From: Tricholomella constricta
Lineage: Eukaryota > Basidiomycota > Agaricomycetes > Agaricales > Lyophyllaceae
NCBI GenBank assembly: GCA_013368375.1
Contig: JAACJP010000011.1
Coordinates: 955,866-1,019,865 of the forward strand
Length of the DNA: 64,000 bases
Reading direction: 5' to 3'
Position numbers and translations under genes: made by a program. Position 1 is the stretch's first letter. Each line of letters starts with the position of its first letter. The notes beneath the pieces are model-generated. The model was not told the DNA's origin. It was given only the letters and a program-made list of their open reading frames with translations, and did no database searches. Below, in pieces: positions 21,687 to 30,617 of this stretch.

Positions 21687-22222
21687 GGGGAGGACGGGGA
21701 GCCGGCGCCGGAGCCCGGGGAGGTGGTGGCGAGCATGAGGGAGGCCTTGAGGAGGGCGACACCGCCGCCGGGGAGGATACCCTCTTCGACTGCGGCGCGC
21801 GTGGCATTGAGCGCATCGTCGTAGCGGTCCTTCTTCTCACCGACCTCGACTTCGGAAGCGCCTCCAACCTTGATGACGGCGACGCCGCCCGAGAGCTTGG
21901 CGAGACGCTCTTGGAGCTTGGTGCGGTCGTATTCGGAGGTGGTAGGGTCGGCGATGATGGAGCGGATCTGCTCGCACCGCGCGACAATGCTGTCCTTGGA
22001 GCCCTCGCCGTTAAGAATGATGGTGTCTTCCTTGGTGATAGTGATGGAGCCGGTGGAGCCGAGAAGGTCCGAAGTGGCGCGCTCAAGCTTAATGTCGAGC
22101 TCGTCGGTGAAGACAGTGCCGCCGGTGAGGATGGCGAGGTCACCGAGGATGGACTTGCGGTTGTCACCGAAGCCGGGGGCTTTGACGGCGGCAACCTGGA
22201 GCTGGCCGCGGAGCTTGTTGAG
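21687..22222 (-). pseudogene. HSP60: HSP60 (mitochondrial chaperonin) internal exon fragment
   Basis: The minus strand encodes the apical/intermediate region of mitochondrial HSP60 in one clean frame: [94 protein letters not shown]. At its upstream end a splice acceptor (ccgcag at 22223-22228) and intron sequence are retained, so it came from genomic DNA. Downstream it breaks off and reads into the flanking repeat. N- and C-terminal chaperonin parts are missing. The absence of stops suggests a recent origin. Confidence 0.88.
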
Positions 22223-22228
22223 CTGCGG

Positions 22229-22613
22229 CGACGGAGCGACAGGCAATGTACAAAATAAGATAAGGTATGTGGGTGGGCGGGCGACTGAAAACCCAAGGGC
22301 CCTGAATGGACTGTCCGGGGACAGTTGTGAGCGAATCCCTGAGGATTGCAGTAGAAAAACTCGGGCTAACCTGGAAGAGGGGGACCGTTGTGGTGAGAAT
22401 CCCTGGGGATGTCTCACCGCGGTCGCCTCTACTTCAGCGAAGGTCAGACCCGAAATGCTTGGTCATGGTATAGACACCGATGACGGGTTGGCGCGGGACA
22501 GGCAAAGAGGGAGACGTGTTGTGTGCGTCTGTGTACGGTGCGCGCGTGGCACGTGCATGGCCGGGGCCCTTGGCGATTTCTATTGGACTTGCGTAAACAA
22601 ATGTTTAAACTCG
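22229..22613. other. Interior of the direct-repeat unit, non-coding
   Basis: About 385 bp including the retained HSP60 intron end and unassigned sequence. No further gene seen. Confidence 0.4.
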
Positions 22614-22738
22614 ACCAATGGAACTCAGGGCTCAGCGAAGTGAGCACGGGATATTCGGGAAAAGTAGCACGTCGGGCGGAGGCAGCTGATTAGTCAGCCT
22701 CGGCCCGACTTTGGAAATGTATTTTGTCGCGAGGTAAA
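22614..22738 (+). repeat. Direct repeat flanking the HSP60 fragment, right copy (125 bp)
   Basis: Same sequence as 21571-21686 plus 9 bp. Its last five bases (gtaaa) are the target duplication of element F, so F inserted exactly at this repeat's end. Confidence 0.85.
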
Positions 22739-22884
22739 TGTCACGGTCACTACTACGTTATGTCTCACCTACTTACTTACGCGTTATTTTACGATACACT
22801 TTTTCCTTAGTTCAATCAACACATTCATAGCTGCTACGCTTTGTCCCTCGTCCTAAGTCTATTGTCTCAACCTTGACCGTAACA
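22739..22884 (+). repeat. Element F 5' LTR
   Basis: Starts TGTCACGG, ends CCGTAACA; identical to 28357-28502 by eye. Confidence 0.95.
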
Positions 22885-22886
22885 GT

Positions 22887-22898
22887 TTGATTGAACTA
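22887..22898 (+). promoter_or_regulatory. Element F self-priming site
   Basis: ttgattgaacta, starting two bases inside the LTR, is the exact reverse complement of tagttcaatcaa in the LTR (22808-22819). This is the Tf1/sushi arrangement, where the RNA 5' end folds back to prime reverse transcription. Confidence 0.75.
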
Positions 22899-22915
22899 CC
22901 TAAAACTACGCATCT

Positions 22916-24073
22916 ATGTCTTCCTCTGCCGAAATTCCACCTCAGACACCCGTCGAATCCATCATCATACCTGAGACACCCCCTCCTGGCGTGGGTGTAC
23001 AGGAACTCTGGCGAATCGTCCACGCTGTCGGCAAGTCTGTGTCCGAGGATACAGCCCAGCGCAAGTCAGACAACTCGGCCATCCTCGACGCTATCCGAGA
23101 ACTCAAGAACCAACAAAACTCCAACCACACTCCTGCTTCTTTCACCAGCTCTATGCCGCCCCTATCTTCCGACGTTTCAGCTCCTCTTCAAGTACCTACG
23201 GCCCCGGTTCAAGGCGCTGAGGGTTCAGGCGTTCCGAAGGTTCGAGAGCCGCGCATGTACGATGGTACTGTCGCACAGCTGAGTTCTTTCCTTCGCGAAA
23301 TCAATAACGCCCTCCACCTTCAACGTCGTTCGCTCCCTACGGACTACGACAAGGTGCTCTACTTCAGCTTCTATCTCAAGGACGGATCCCCGGCATCGTG
23401 GTACGCTAGTATCGAGAAGACGCGCCCCGAACTCTTCCACGATTTTCGTGGATTTTACCAAGCGTTCGTGGAGCACTTCGATGATACAGATAAACATGCT
23501 ACCGCCCTCGCCAAGGTCCGGAAGCTCAAACAAGAACCTGGATCTGCTGCCAACTATGCGTCTCGCTACCGCGAAATCATTGCCGATCTCAACTTTGACG
23601 AAGATTCCAAGATCGACAATTTCCATCCTGGACTCAAAGAATCGGTCAAGGACGCCATGGTCATCCTCCCTCGTCCCAAGACTTTCGACGATCACGTGAA
23701 GACTATCATCTCTATCGACAATAGGATTCATCGTCGTCAAACGGAACTCAAGGAACATCGTGGCAAATCATCCAGTTCGACAACTTCAACTCAGCCACGC
23801 CATCCTCCGGCACCTCCTCACCAGGCTCCGCACGCTTCGTCGTCTTCGTCGTCTTCGGACGTCGTACCAATGGAAGTCGACAGTTTGCGTCGTGGAAAGG
23901 TTAACCCCACTGAACGTGAGCGCCGTCGCGCTAATAACCTCTGCTTTTATTGTGGTCAAGGTGCGCACTCTATTAATGACTGTCCAAATATGTCCGAGCG
24001 CGCCAAACGCGACATGAGGGCCAGACAAGCGAAGTCTGCGTCTAAGGCTGATCCCAAGTCGGGAAAAGCCTAA
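22916..24073 (+). CDS. Element F gag (385 aa)
   Basis: Starts MSSSAEIPPQTP. It has a capsid domain of the Ty3 retrotransposon-gag type in the middle (YFSFYLKDGSPASWYASI, FDDTDKHATALAKVRKL, NYASRYREIIADLNFDE), a serine/histidine-rich linker, and one CCHC knuckle CFYCGQGAHSINDC (residues 343-356). The C-terminus is basic. The stop at 24071-24073 follows a slippery heptamer by three bases, so a fraction of ribosomes should continue into pol. Confidence 0.92.
   Translation: MSSSAEIPPQTPVESIIIPETPPPGVGVQELWRIVHAVGKSVSEDTAQRKSDNSAILDAIRELKNQQNSNHTPASFTSSMPPLSSDVSAPLQVPTAPVQGAEGSGVPKVREPRMYDGTVAQLSSFLREINNALHLQRRSLPTDYDKVLYFSFYLKDGSPASWYASIEKTRPELFHDFRGFYQAFVEHFDDTDKHATALAKVRKLKQEPGSAANYASRYREIIADLNFDEDSKIDNFHPGLKESVKDAMVILPRPKTFDDHVKTIISIDNRIHRRQTELKEHRGKSSSSTTSTQPRHPPAPPHQAPHASSSSSSSDVVPMEVDSLRRGKVNPTERERRRANNLCFYCGQGAHSINDCPNMSERAKRDMRARQAKSASKADPKSGKA
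24061..24067 (+). promoter_or_regulatory. -1 ribosomal frameshift site GGGAAAA
   Basis: The gag codons read tcG GGA AAA gcc taa, an exact X XXY YYZ heptamer in the gag frame. After a -1 slip translation continues SLTGSPHEVQGLPD into the open pol frame. Downstream, ccggt (about 24074-24078) can pair with accgg, with ccc/ggg inside, giving a possible stimulatory stem. Confidence 0.75.
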
Positions 24074-27000
24074 CCGGTTCCCCTCACGAGGTCCAAGGGC
24101 TACCGGATAATGATGCTAGGACCCATCTGACCACTCCGGAGCCCGTCGTCCACTCTTCTCGGCTCGATAACGGGAAATGGACACGTGTTTCGTCATTTCA
24201 TGCTCCTCGGTATAATTTTCCTCCTGATACGAACATTTCTTCGCCCGACCATTTCTTTATTTCTGTTTCGCTTCATTTTCCGAACCATAAGTCTGTCAAG
24301 ACTTTCGCTCTCGTTGACTCTGGTGCTTCGGCATCGTGTATTTCGGACGTCTTTGCGAAGCGACATTCCTTGCCGCGACGCGTTAAAGACATACCTGTAC
24401 CGATAATAGCGGTGGACAATCGTCCTATCGCCTCTGGACTTGTCTCTTCTGATGTTGTTACGCAACTAACCGTGGATAAACACTCCGAGTGCATCGCATT
24501 AGGTGTTGTCGCTGTCCCATTCCCTGTAATTCTAGGTCTCGATTGGCTTCGTCGCCACAACCCTCGAATCGATTGGTCGAATCCTGACCTTTCGCTCGAC
24601 TGTTGCAATCTCACACCCACGTATCCAATTACGGTTCCAGCTAAAGGCTTCGGTCTTAAGTCTCCAAGTTCTATGTCTACATCCATCCAAGCTTGTCCCA
24701 TTACCACGGCTGGCCTAGGCTTCGGTCTCGCTAGCGCCCCTATGTCTTCTACGCCAACACTTATGCCGCCACCACGCCCCAAGACGCCTTCGGCACCACC
24801 GTATCTCAATTTTCTGGCTAAATGGACCGGCTACGGTCGCTCCTCTACAGATAATCCTTTGCCTACGCCCAAGCCGAACATTTCGGTCACCACGCCACAG
24901 CGTTTTCTCAAATACGCTAAACACGCTCCCGTTTCACTTTTCCGTTTTCACCCTACAGGTTCACCCGTCTATGTCGCGGCTACGTCGTCTGACTCTTCAA
25001 ACGAAGTTGACGACCAAGTTCCGACTGCGCCACCACCCAACGACCAATACCAACACGTACCATCCAAGTATATGTCGTGGGCTGACACTGTCTTTTCTCC
25101 CACAGAAGTCAATCACCTTCCGCCCCATCGACCCTACGATATATCTATCGAACTCGACGAAGGGAAAACGCCTCCGTTCGGCTCGATTTATCGACTGAAT
25201 CAGGAAGAGCAAAAGTACCTTTCCGAATACCTCGATGATTATCTCAAGAAAGGGTTTATTAGGCGCTCGACTTCCTCCGCCGCCTCGCCAATCCTCTTTA
25301 TTCGACGAAAAACCGGCGATTTACGTCTTTGCGTGGACTATCGTGGTCTTAACGCGATTACGAAGAAGAACCGGTATCCTCTCCCCCACGTCGATGATCT
25401 CTTGGATCGGACGCAGGGATGTAAACTCTTCACGGTCATTGACCTGAAGAACGCATTCAATCTAGTTCGCATTCGAGAAGGAGATGAATGGAAAACCGCC
25501 TTTCGGACACCACTAGGACTCTATGAATATTTGGTTATGCCATTTGGTTTGACTAACGCTCCAGCGACTTTTCAGGCTTTTATTCAGGACACTCTCCGGG
25601 ACTATATCGGCGTCTTCTGCGTCGTTTATCTCGACGATATTCTGATATTCTCTCGAAACCAAGAAGAACACGATCATCAAGTCAAATTGGTTTTGGATCG
25701 ACTTCGACAAGCTCGTCTTTTTGCTAACGCGAAGAAGTGCGAGTTTGACAAGACCGAGGTCGAATACCTAGGCTTCCTCATCGGAGCTGACGGTATCAAG
25801 ATGAATCCCAAAAAGCTCGCTACCATTGCCGAATGGCCTACTCCTCGAAACCGTCGTGATATTCAATCTTTCCTTGGTTTTACTAATTTTTACAGACGTT
25901 TCGTGGATCACTACGCCAAAATTGCCCTTCCTTTGAACAAGTTAACTCACAAAAATATTCCTTTCGACTTCACAGATTCCGCGCGTTCGTCTTTCGAACA
26001 ACTTAAGCGCGCTTTTACTTCGTACCCTGTTTTGCGCCATTTCGACCCCTCCAAACCCTCTACTCTTGCTACTGACGCTTCAGATTTCGCTCTTTCAGGT
26101 ATTCTCCAGCAACCCGACGAGAGTAATCGACTTCACCCCGTCGCCTACTACTCTCGAAAACTCTCGCCCGCCGAAATTAATTACGACATCCACGACAAGG
26201 AACTCCTTGCTATCGTTGATTCATTTCGCGATATGCGTCCTTGGCTGATGGGTACCTCCGTCCCCATTTCGGTGGTTTGCGACCACAAAAATCTTGAGTA
26301 TTTTATGTCTTCTCGTTTACTTAATCGCCGCCAAGCTCGGTGGTCTATGTTTCTTTCCGAGTTCGATTTCTGTCTCGATTGGGCCCCAGGTACTCAGAAC
26401 GTCGCCGACTCGCCATCTAGGCGCCCCGATTTCCTACCTCAAAAAGGGGATGACGTCCTGGAGGCTCAACGAAAGACAATTCTTACTTCGTCGCACACTA
26501 AACGCATTTTTCCTTCTTCCGAAACAGATTCGTCTACTTCGTCTTCAATTTCTGCCTTTACAACACTCGCCATCGACAATTCTGAACTCCTCAAGCGTTT
26601 TCGAACAGCGTTCCAAGAAGACTCCGAGTGGCGAGAAGCACTTCTTCATGGATCTACGGAATTCACGGCCCAAGACGACATGGTATTCCACAACGGTCGC
26701 GTCTTCGTACCAAAGTCCCTTCGTGCCGAGATACTCTATACTCGCCATGATTGTGTACTTGGTGGTCATCCTGGACGTACTCTGACCGTCAAGAATATTC
26801 TACACGACTACTCTTGGCCGGGAATCTATACGTATGTCCGCCGCTACGTCTCAGCGTGCGATACGTGTAATCGTATCAAGATCCCTCGCCACAAGCCCTA
26901 TGGTCTTCTACAACCGCTCGACATCCCTGAACGCCCATGGAAATCAATTTCTATGGATTTTATTGTTAAGCTTCCTAATTCTCATTCTTACGATTCAATT

Positions 27001-28356
27001 CTCGTCGTTTGTGATCGTCTAACGCGTGCAGCGCACTTCATTCCCTGTACAGAGTCGATGACCGCGTCGGATCTCGCGTGGTTATTCGTAGATCGCATAT
27101 TTCGCTACCACGGTCTCCCAGATTCCATCATCTCGGATCGTGGCACCCTTTTCGTTTCTAACTTTTGGAAAGAACTTACTTCGCGTCTCGACATCGACGC
27201 TCGTTTCTCCACAGCCTATCACCCACGCACGGATGGCCTCACAGAGCGTACTAATCAGACTCTTGAGGGCTATCTGCGCGCGTACTGCTCGTACCAGCAG
27301 GACGAGTGGGTTGATTACCTTCCCCTGGCAGAATTCGTTTTCAACAACTCCGAAAACTCGTCAACAAAACATTCGCCATTCTACGCCAACTATGGTTTCC
27401 ATCCTACCTTCACTCCTAAACTTTCTGAAGTCTCTACCGTCCCTGCTGCTGACGATTTAGCTCTACGTTTAGATCAAATTCATTCCGAACTACGCGCCGA
27501 ACTTCAGTATTCTCAAGATCGTCAAAAGAGAATATTCGACACCAAGGTCTTACCCTCTCCATCCTATTCTCCCGACCAATTGGCATGGCTACTTCGCCGT
27601 AACATTCGAACGACTAGGCCGTCGCTCAAATTGGATCATCGACGCCTCGGCCCTTTCCCAGTCGTTCGTCGTATCGGCTTGCAGACGTATCAGCTACGCC
27701 TCCCATCCTATCTCTCTCGACTCCATCCCGTGTTCCACACCTCCCTATTAGAACCCTATCAAGACCCTTCAGAATTCCATCCCCACTCCTCTCCTCGACC
27801 CTTCCAACTCGCCGACTCTACCCCATCCATTTCCAACATCCTCGACTCTCGCAAAATCGGTCATCGTTATGAATACTTCGTCCACTGGCACTCCCTTCCC
27901 GACTCAGAAAATTCCTGGATCGCCCTCTCCGACATCCCTACCACCGCCAACGAACTTATCGATCGTTTCCACCGTCGTCACCCCCGAGCCCCGAGGCCTC
28001 ATCCTATTACATTACAACAACACTTTTCTCTTATTACTGACAATTTACCTACTAGTTCCACTCACGACGCCCAAGATGTTCCATCGACCGAACTTCCCCT
28101 CTCTACGTCCGAGTCTCCCGTGTCGCACTTCGGCGTAACTGGTGTTACGCCAGGAGCCGTGTCAACCTCGGTAGACGGTCGTGAACAGAGTTCGGCTCAC
28201 GGTTCGTCGTCGTTTCCTCATCCTCGTCCTGTTTCTCCTCCTACTATACATGAAAATCCTCGTTCTGTTTACGTACCTCCGCCTACTACCACTACTCGCA
28301 CAGGTCGCGTCTCTCGGCCTCCCAATCGCCTCGATCCACCATTAAAAGGGGGATAA
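24067..28356 (+). CDS. Element F pol: protease, RT, RNase H, integrase, chromodomain
   Basis: The frame is open from within the gag end to TAA at 28354-28356, which abuts the 3' LTR. Domains in order: aspartic protease with LVDSGAS (about 24312), ILGLDWLRRHNP; RT with LCVDYRGLNAITKKNRYPLP and YLDD at 25627-25638; RNase H-like TDASDFALSG and NYDIHDKELLAIV; integrase zinc region (RHDCVLGGHPGRT, CDTCNRIK), catalytic core (ISMDFIVKLP, IISDRGTLFVSNFW, HPRTDGLTERTNQTLE); and a C-terminal chromodomain (NILDSRKIGHRYEYFVHWH). The last fits targeting to marked chromatin. Expression is expected as a gag-pol fusion by -1 frameshift. Confidence 0.93.
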   Translation, partial: SLTGSPHEVQGLPDNDARTHLTTPEPVVHSSRLDNGKWTRVSSFHAPRYNFPPDTNISSPDHFFISVSLHFPNHKSVKTFALVDSGASASCISDVFAKRHSLPRRVKDIPVPIIAVDNRPIASGLVSSDVVTQLTVDKHSECIALGVVAVPFPVILGLDWLRRHNPRIDWSNPDLSLDCCNLTPTYPITVPAKGFGLKSPSSMSTSIQACPITTAGLGFGLASAPMSSTPTLMPPPRPKTPSAPPYLNFLAKWTGYGRSSTDNPLPTPKPNISVTTPQRFLKYAKHAPVSLFRFHPTGSPVYVAATSSDSSNEVDDQVPTAPPPNDQYQHVPSKYMSWADTVFSPTEVNHLPPHRPYDISIELDEGKTPPFGSIYRLNQEEQKYLSEYLDDYLKKGFIRRSTSSAASPILFIRRKTGDLRLCVDYRGLNAITKKNRYPLPHVDDLLDRTQGCKLFTVIDLKNAFNLVRIREGDEWKTAFRTPLGLYEYLVMPFGLTNAPATFQAFIQDTLRDYIGVFCVVYLDDILIFSRNQEEHDHQVKLVLDRLRQARLFANAKKCEFDKTEVEYLGFLIGADGIKMNPKKLATIAEWPTPRNRRDIQSFLGFTNFYRRFVDHYAKIALPLNKLTHKNIPFDFTDSARSSFEQLKRAFTSYPVLRHFDPSKPSTLATDASDFALSGILQQPDESNRLHPVAYYSRKLSPAEINYDIHDKELLAIVDSFRDMRPWLMGTSVPISVVCDHKNLEYFMSSRLLNRRQARWSMFLSEFDFCLDWAPGTQNVADSPSRRPDFLPQKGDDVLEAQRKTILTSSHTKRIFPSSETDSSTSSSISAFTTLAIDNSELLKRFRTAFQEDSEWREALLHGSTEFTAQDDMVFHNGRVFVPKSLRAEILYTRHDCVLGGHPGRTLTVKNILHDYSWPGIYTYVRRYVSACDTCNRIKIPRHKPYGLLQPLDIPERPWKSISMDFIVKLPNSHSYDSILVVCDRLTRAAHFIPCTESMTASDLAWLFVDRIFRYHGLPDSIISDRGTLFVSNFWKELTSRLDIDARFSTAYHPRTDGLTERTNQTLEGYLRAYCSYQQDEWVDYLPLAEFVFNNSENSSTKHSPFYANYGFHPTFTPKLSEVSTVPAADDLALRLDQIHSELRAELQYSQDRQKRIFDTKVLPSPSYSPDQLAWLLRRNIRTTRPSLKLDHRRLGPFPVVRRIGLQTYQLRLPSYLSRLHPVFHTSLLEPYQDPSEFHPHSSPRPFQLADSTPSISNILDSRKIGHRYEYFVHWHSLPDSENSWIALSDIPTTANELIDRFHRRHPRAPRPHPITLQQHFSLITDNLPTSSTHDAQDVPSTELPLSTSESPVSHFGVTGVTPGAVSTSVDGREQSSAHGSSSFPHPRPVSPPTIHENPRSVYVPPPTTTTRTGRVSRPPNRLDPPLKGG
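28344..28352 (+). other. Element F polypurine tract
   Basis: aaaaggggg four bases before the 3' LTR: the expected plus-strand primer. Confidence 0.75.
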
Positions 28357-28502
28357 TGTCACGGTCACTACTACGTTATGTCTCACCTACTTACTTACGC
28401 GTTATTTTACGATACACTTTTTCCTTAGTTCAATCAACACATTCATAGCTGCTACGCTTTGTCCCTCGTCCTAAGTCTATTGTCTCAACCTTGACCGTAA
28501 CA
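28357..28502 (+). repeat. Element F 3' LTR
   Basis: 146 bp, identical to 22739-22884. Followed by the target duplication gtaaa at 28503-28507. Confidence 0.95.
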
Positions 28503-28507
28503 GTAAA

Positions 28508-29018
28508 GCTAAAGGGCTAGTGATGAGGAACGATGTGAGGAGCGCGAAAAATAAGAGAAAATTAGGAAAAGAAGGAGAGGGGGTTTCTAGTAATACAAGG
28601 TAGGATTTAAGGGAAAGAGGAGGGGGGAAGGGAAGAAGAGGGCGGGAAGGGGAGGTATTAATACAAAGGAAGAAGAAGAGGATGGCGTAGCTGAAAGATT
28701 GGAAGACGTTGACAGGGGCGAAATTTAATCGTGAAAGTAGGGGTCGGGTGAGGAACGGGCAAAGAGGAGGGCTTGGATTAAAACGGGACTCTTGCGTCGA
28801 CTTTAATAGGAGTGACGATGGCAAAGAGAGAGGGGTTCTCGGAAATAGTTTTCGACACGACAGGATTTGCTAGCTCTGACAACGGGGGCGAAGGTAAGGG
28901 AGTTGCCTTTTCAGTCCAGAGTGCAGCAGTCGGAGAAACACAATTGTCATTCCTCCATAGGTTGTAACGAAGAAATCTAGGATGTGCCCCGTGAATCATG
29001 TCCGCCTTTGACACAGTC
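28508..29018. other. Non-coding stretch between F and the zinc-finger remnant
   Basis: Purine-rich on the plus strand (aggagg/gaagaag runs) with no convincing ORF. The last part may be the decayed 3' end of the remnant that follows. Confidence 0.4.
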
Positions 29019-29702
29019 TCATTGGCCGTGCGCGGAGCTCCCGCATGATTTGCAGGTGTGGATGTAGCGACAAGCGGTGGACGAGAAAGGACATGATCGA
29101 CCGACGTCATTGAATCGGTGACAAATGTCCGATTTGCTTCCGTTGTTCCTTCTTGCTCTGGACCGGCCACGCGAGCTTGATCCGGACGCCATCCCGCTCC
29201 CACTCCCCGACTCGACTCTGTCGGGGGCAATGATCGCAGAGTGGAACCTGGAGAAGAGGTCGAAATCGGTAAGGAGGTGGCGTTGGCCGCCCGCGACGAA
29301 GTTCCTGATGGCAATGTCATACAGGATGATTTTTCGGTGCGAAGGGGGCTGCTTGGCCGAAAATTCGGATCGGATATACGAACCGTACTCCTTGAGCTCC
29401 TTTGCACGGTGGGGGAATGCGATAGCCGTGGCCTCCGATACGTCATCCCATGCGGTGGTCCAGTCACTCGAGGTTTGGACACGCTTTGACGGCTCTGGGT
29501 TGCTAAATCTGATTTCAGTAGATCCCATGCGTCCAACGTCCTCTTTAGGAGGGAGAACATGGTGGACTGAGCTGAAGACGGCGTCGAGATTGACTGCTGT
29601 GCCGCGGAGGATAGCGTCCCATTCCCCAGGGAGGATTGTTGGTGGTGCGACTCCTGATATGACGACCTGTCTTCGGACCCACGAGGGATCGCGTTCATAG
29701 GT
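29019..29702 (-). pseudogene. Zinc-finger protein remnant, cut by element C
   Basis: The minus strand is open from the element C boundary to a TGA at about 29019. It reads VISGVAPPTILPGEWDAILR, then AWDDVSEATAIAFPHRAKEL, YIRSEFSAKQPPSHRKIILY, and a cysteine cluster CHRFNDVGRSCPFSSTACRY followed by CKSCGSSAHGQ. Proteins with this FPHR-helical domain and CCCH-type finger are, as I recall, common in agaricomycete genomes as ORF1-like products near tyrosine-recombinase transposons; that association is an inference. The stop falls where HGQ-R-DC would be expected, consistent with CGA to TGA. Confidence 0.5.
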
Positions 29703-29936
29703 TGTAACGGTTGTACGGGGTTGGAGGATCCTTGCGAGACACCAGACACGTTAAGCTAGACCAATCTGTGGGATTCTGCTAAGTACGTGTACAGGGTGAA
29801 GGTGCAAAGGATTATCTAAGCATAAACTGTACAGGACATTTATATATGCATAACAAAGATGGTCGTGCATTACCAGAAGGTAATGCCAAACAGGTCGCGT
29901 CTCAATATAGATGTATTGTAACGCGCCGTCGTTACA
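29703..29936 (-). repeat. Element C 3' LTR
   Basis: 234 bp, same family as 6815-7048. Minus-strand orientation; the LTR hairpin is at 29867-29886. The matching 5' LTR starts at 63990 and leaves the window after 11 bases. Confidence 0.93.
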
Positions 29937-29938
29937 CA

Positions 29939-29969
29939 CCCCCCTTTGAGATCAATGTATGATCTCAGC
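29939..29969 (-). other. Element C polypurine tract with adjoining hairpin
   Basis: On the minus strand an 8-bp stem (tgagatca / tgatctca, plus 29949-29969) is followed directly by aaa and eight G, then the 3' LTR. B and D have the same stem-plus-purine layout with different stem sequence. Confidence 0.7.
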
Positions 29970-30090
29970 AGATGGATGTGCATGGTTATTATTATAATTA
30001 CAAAGCGTGAGTATACAACTCCCACTTAATTAGGGATCACGTATGTATTTCGACGACTACCATGACTGTGGCGTACACTCGACGTTGTCG

Positions 30091-30288
30091 TTAAGCCTTG
30101 TCTACGACATCCATCGCATGGTCGTCAGAAGCGTTAGCCTCTGGTAGAAGGACCAGTGGTGCGGATGAATTAGGTGGAGCAGAGGGTGCTGGCGACGTAG
30201 TGGACTCGATAGTTGGGAGCGGAGGACCTTCCACCATAGGCGGTGGCGCAGACGGGTCAGTGGTATCGTTAAACACCAGATCGCCATC
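30091..30288 (-). pseudogene. Element C post-pol ORF, C-terminal tail
   Basis: The minus strand reads DLVFNDTTDPSAPPPMVEGP and ends HAMDVVDKA, stop at 30091-30093. It is the proline/serine-rich tail of the ORF interrupted by B at ccatc, and resembles the similar tail of B's own post-pol ORF. Confidence 0.8.
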
Positions 30289-30509
30289 TGTAAGGGCGCT
30301 TACTATCTTATCGACTAATTTGATCTAATCGTATCTTATCGACACGATTACGCTATTGTTTGGCAACACCGTCCAGTGTTGCCTATTTAATCCTTTACAT
30401 TACATAATTAAACAGTAGACCTTGTACACCTATACGTAGCAATCGACAGACTTGTCAAGCTTACGTCTAGCGTGCACAGCAAGGTCCCCAATCTTGTAAC
30501 CCCGTTACA
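30289..30509 (+). repeat. Element B 5' LTR
   Basis: Starts TGTAAGGGCG, ends CCGTTACA. Hairpin ggcaacac-cgtcca-gtgttgcc at 30362-30383, just before a TATTTAAT string. Confidence 0.95.
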
Positions 30510-30530
30510 TTTTTTTAAGCTACCTTGCTT
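30510..30530 (+). other. Element B T-tract and hairpin at the primer-binding position
   Basis: Seven T, then AAGC-TACCTT-GCTT. Equivalent to the sites in A, C and D. No tRNA-type primer-binding site is recognisable. Eight bases (accttgct, 30522-30529) are complementary to agcaaggt in the LTR (about 30478-30485), which is too short to claim self-priming. Confidence 0.55.
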
Positions 30531-30617
30531 TCTATTGCTGCGTACCCATGACGTTACGCAGAACCACATTCCATTTAGAACACCCATCATCAAAAGAACC
30601 CACGAGACCCAGACCCG

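Larger units (their letters stand above)
22739..28502 (+). mobile_element. Ty3/gypsy chromovirus F, apparently intact
   Basis: 5,764 bp with identical 146-bp LTRs, 5-bp target duplication gtaaa (22734-22738 and 28503-28507), a self-priming site, open gag, open pol in the -1 frame, and a polypurine tract. No inactivating mutation seen, so this is the best candidate for a recently or currently mobile element here. Confidence 0.95.
29703..30288 (-). mobile_element. Element C, 3' segment (left of the B insertion)
   Basis: Contains the 3' LTR, polypurine tract, 3' untranslated region and the tail of the post-pol ORF. It joins the main body at 54984 across the B insertion: ccatc is duplicated at 30284-30288 and 54984-54988, and the post-pol ORF frame continues across (VLYDG then DLVFNDTTDPS). 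Confidence 0.93.

Noticed and set aside
28508..28824. Minus-strand 115-aa ORF after F
   Set aside because: Low-complexity translation of a purine-rich stretch, with no domain or splice support.
30510..30530. Self-priming in B by 8-nt complementarity to the LTR
   Set aside because: Eight bases in a 221-bp LTR is weak, the position does not fit a transcript start, and D shows no equivalent match.
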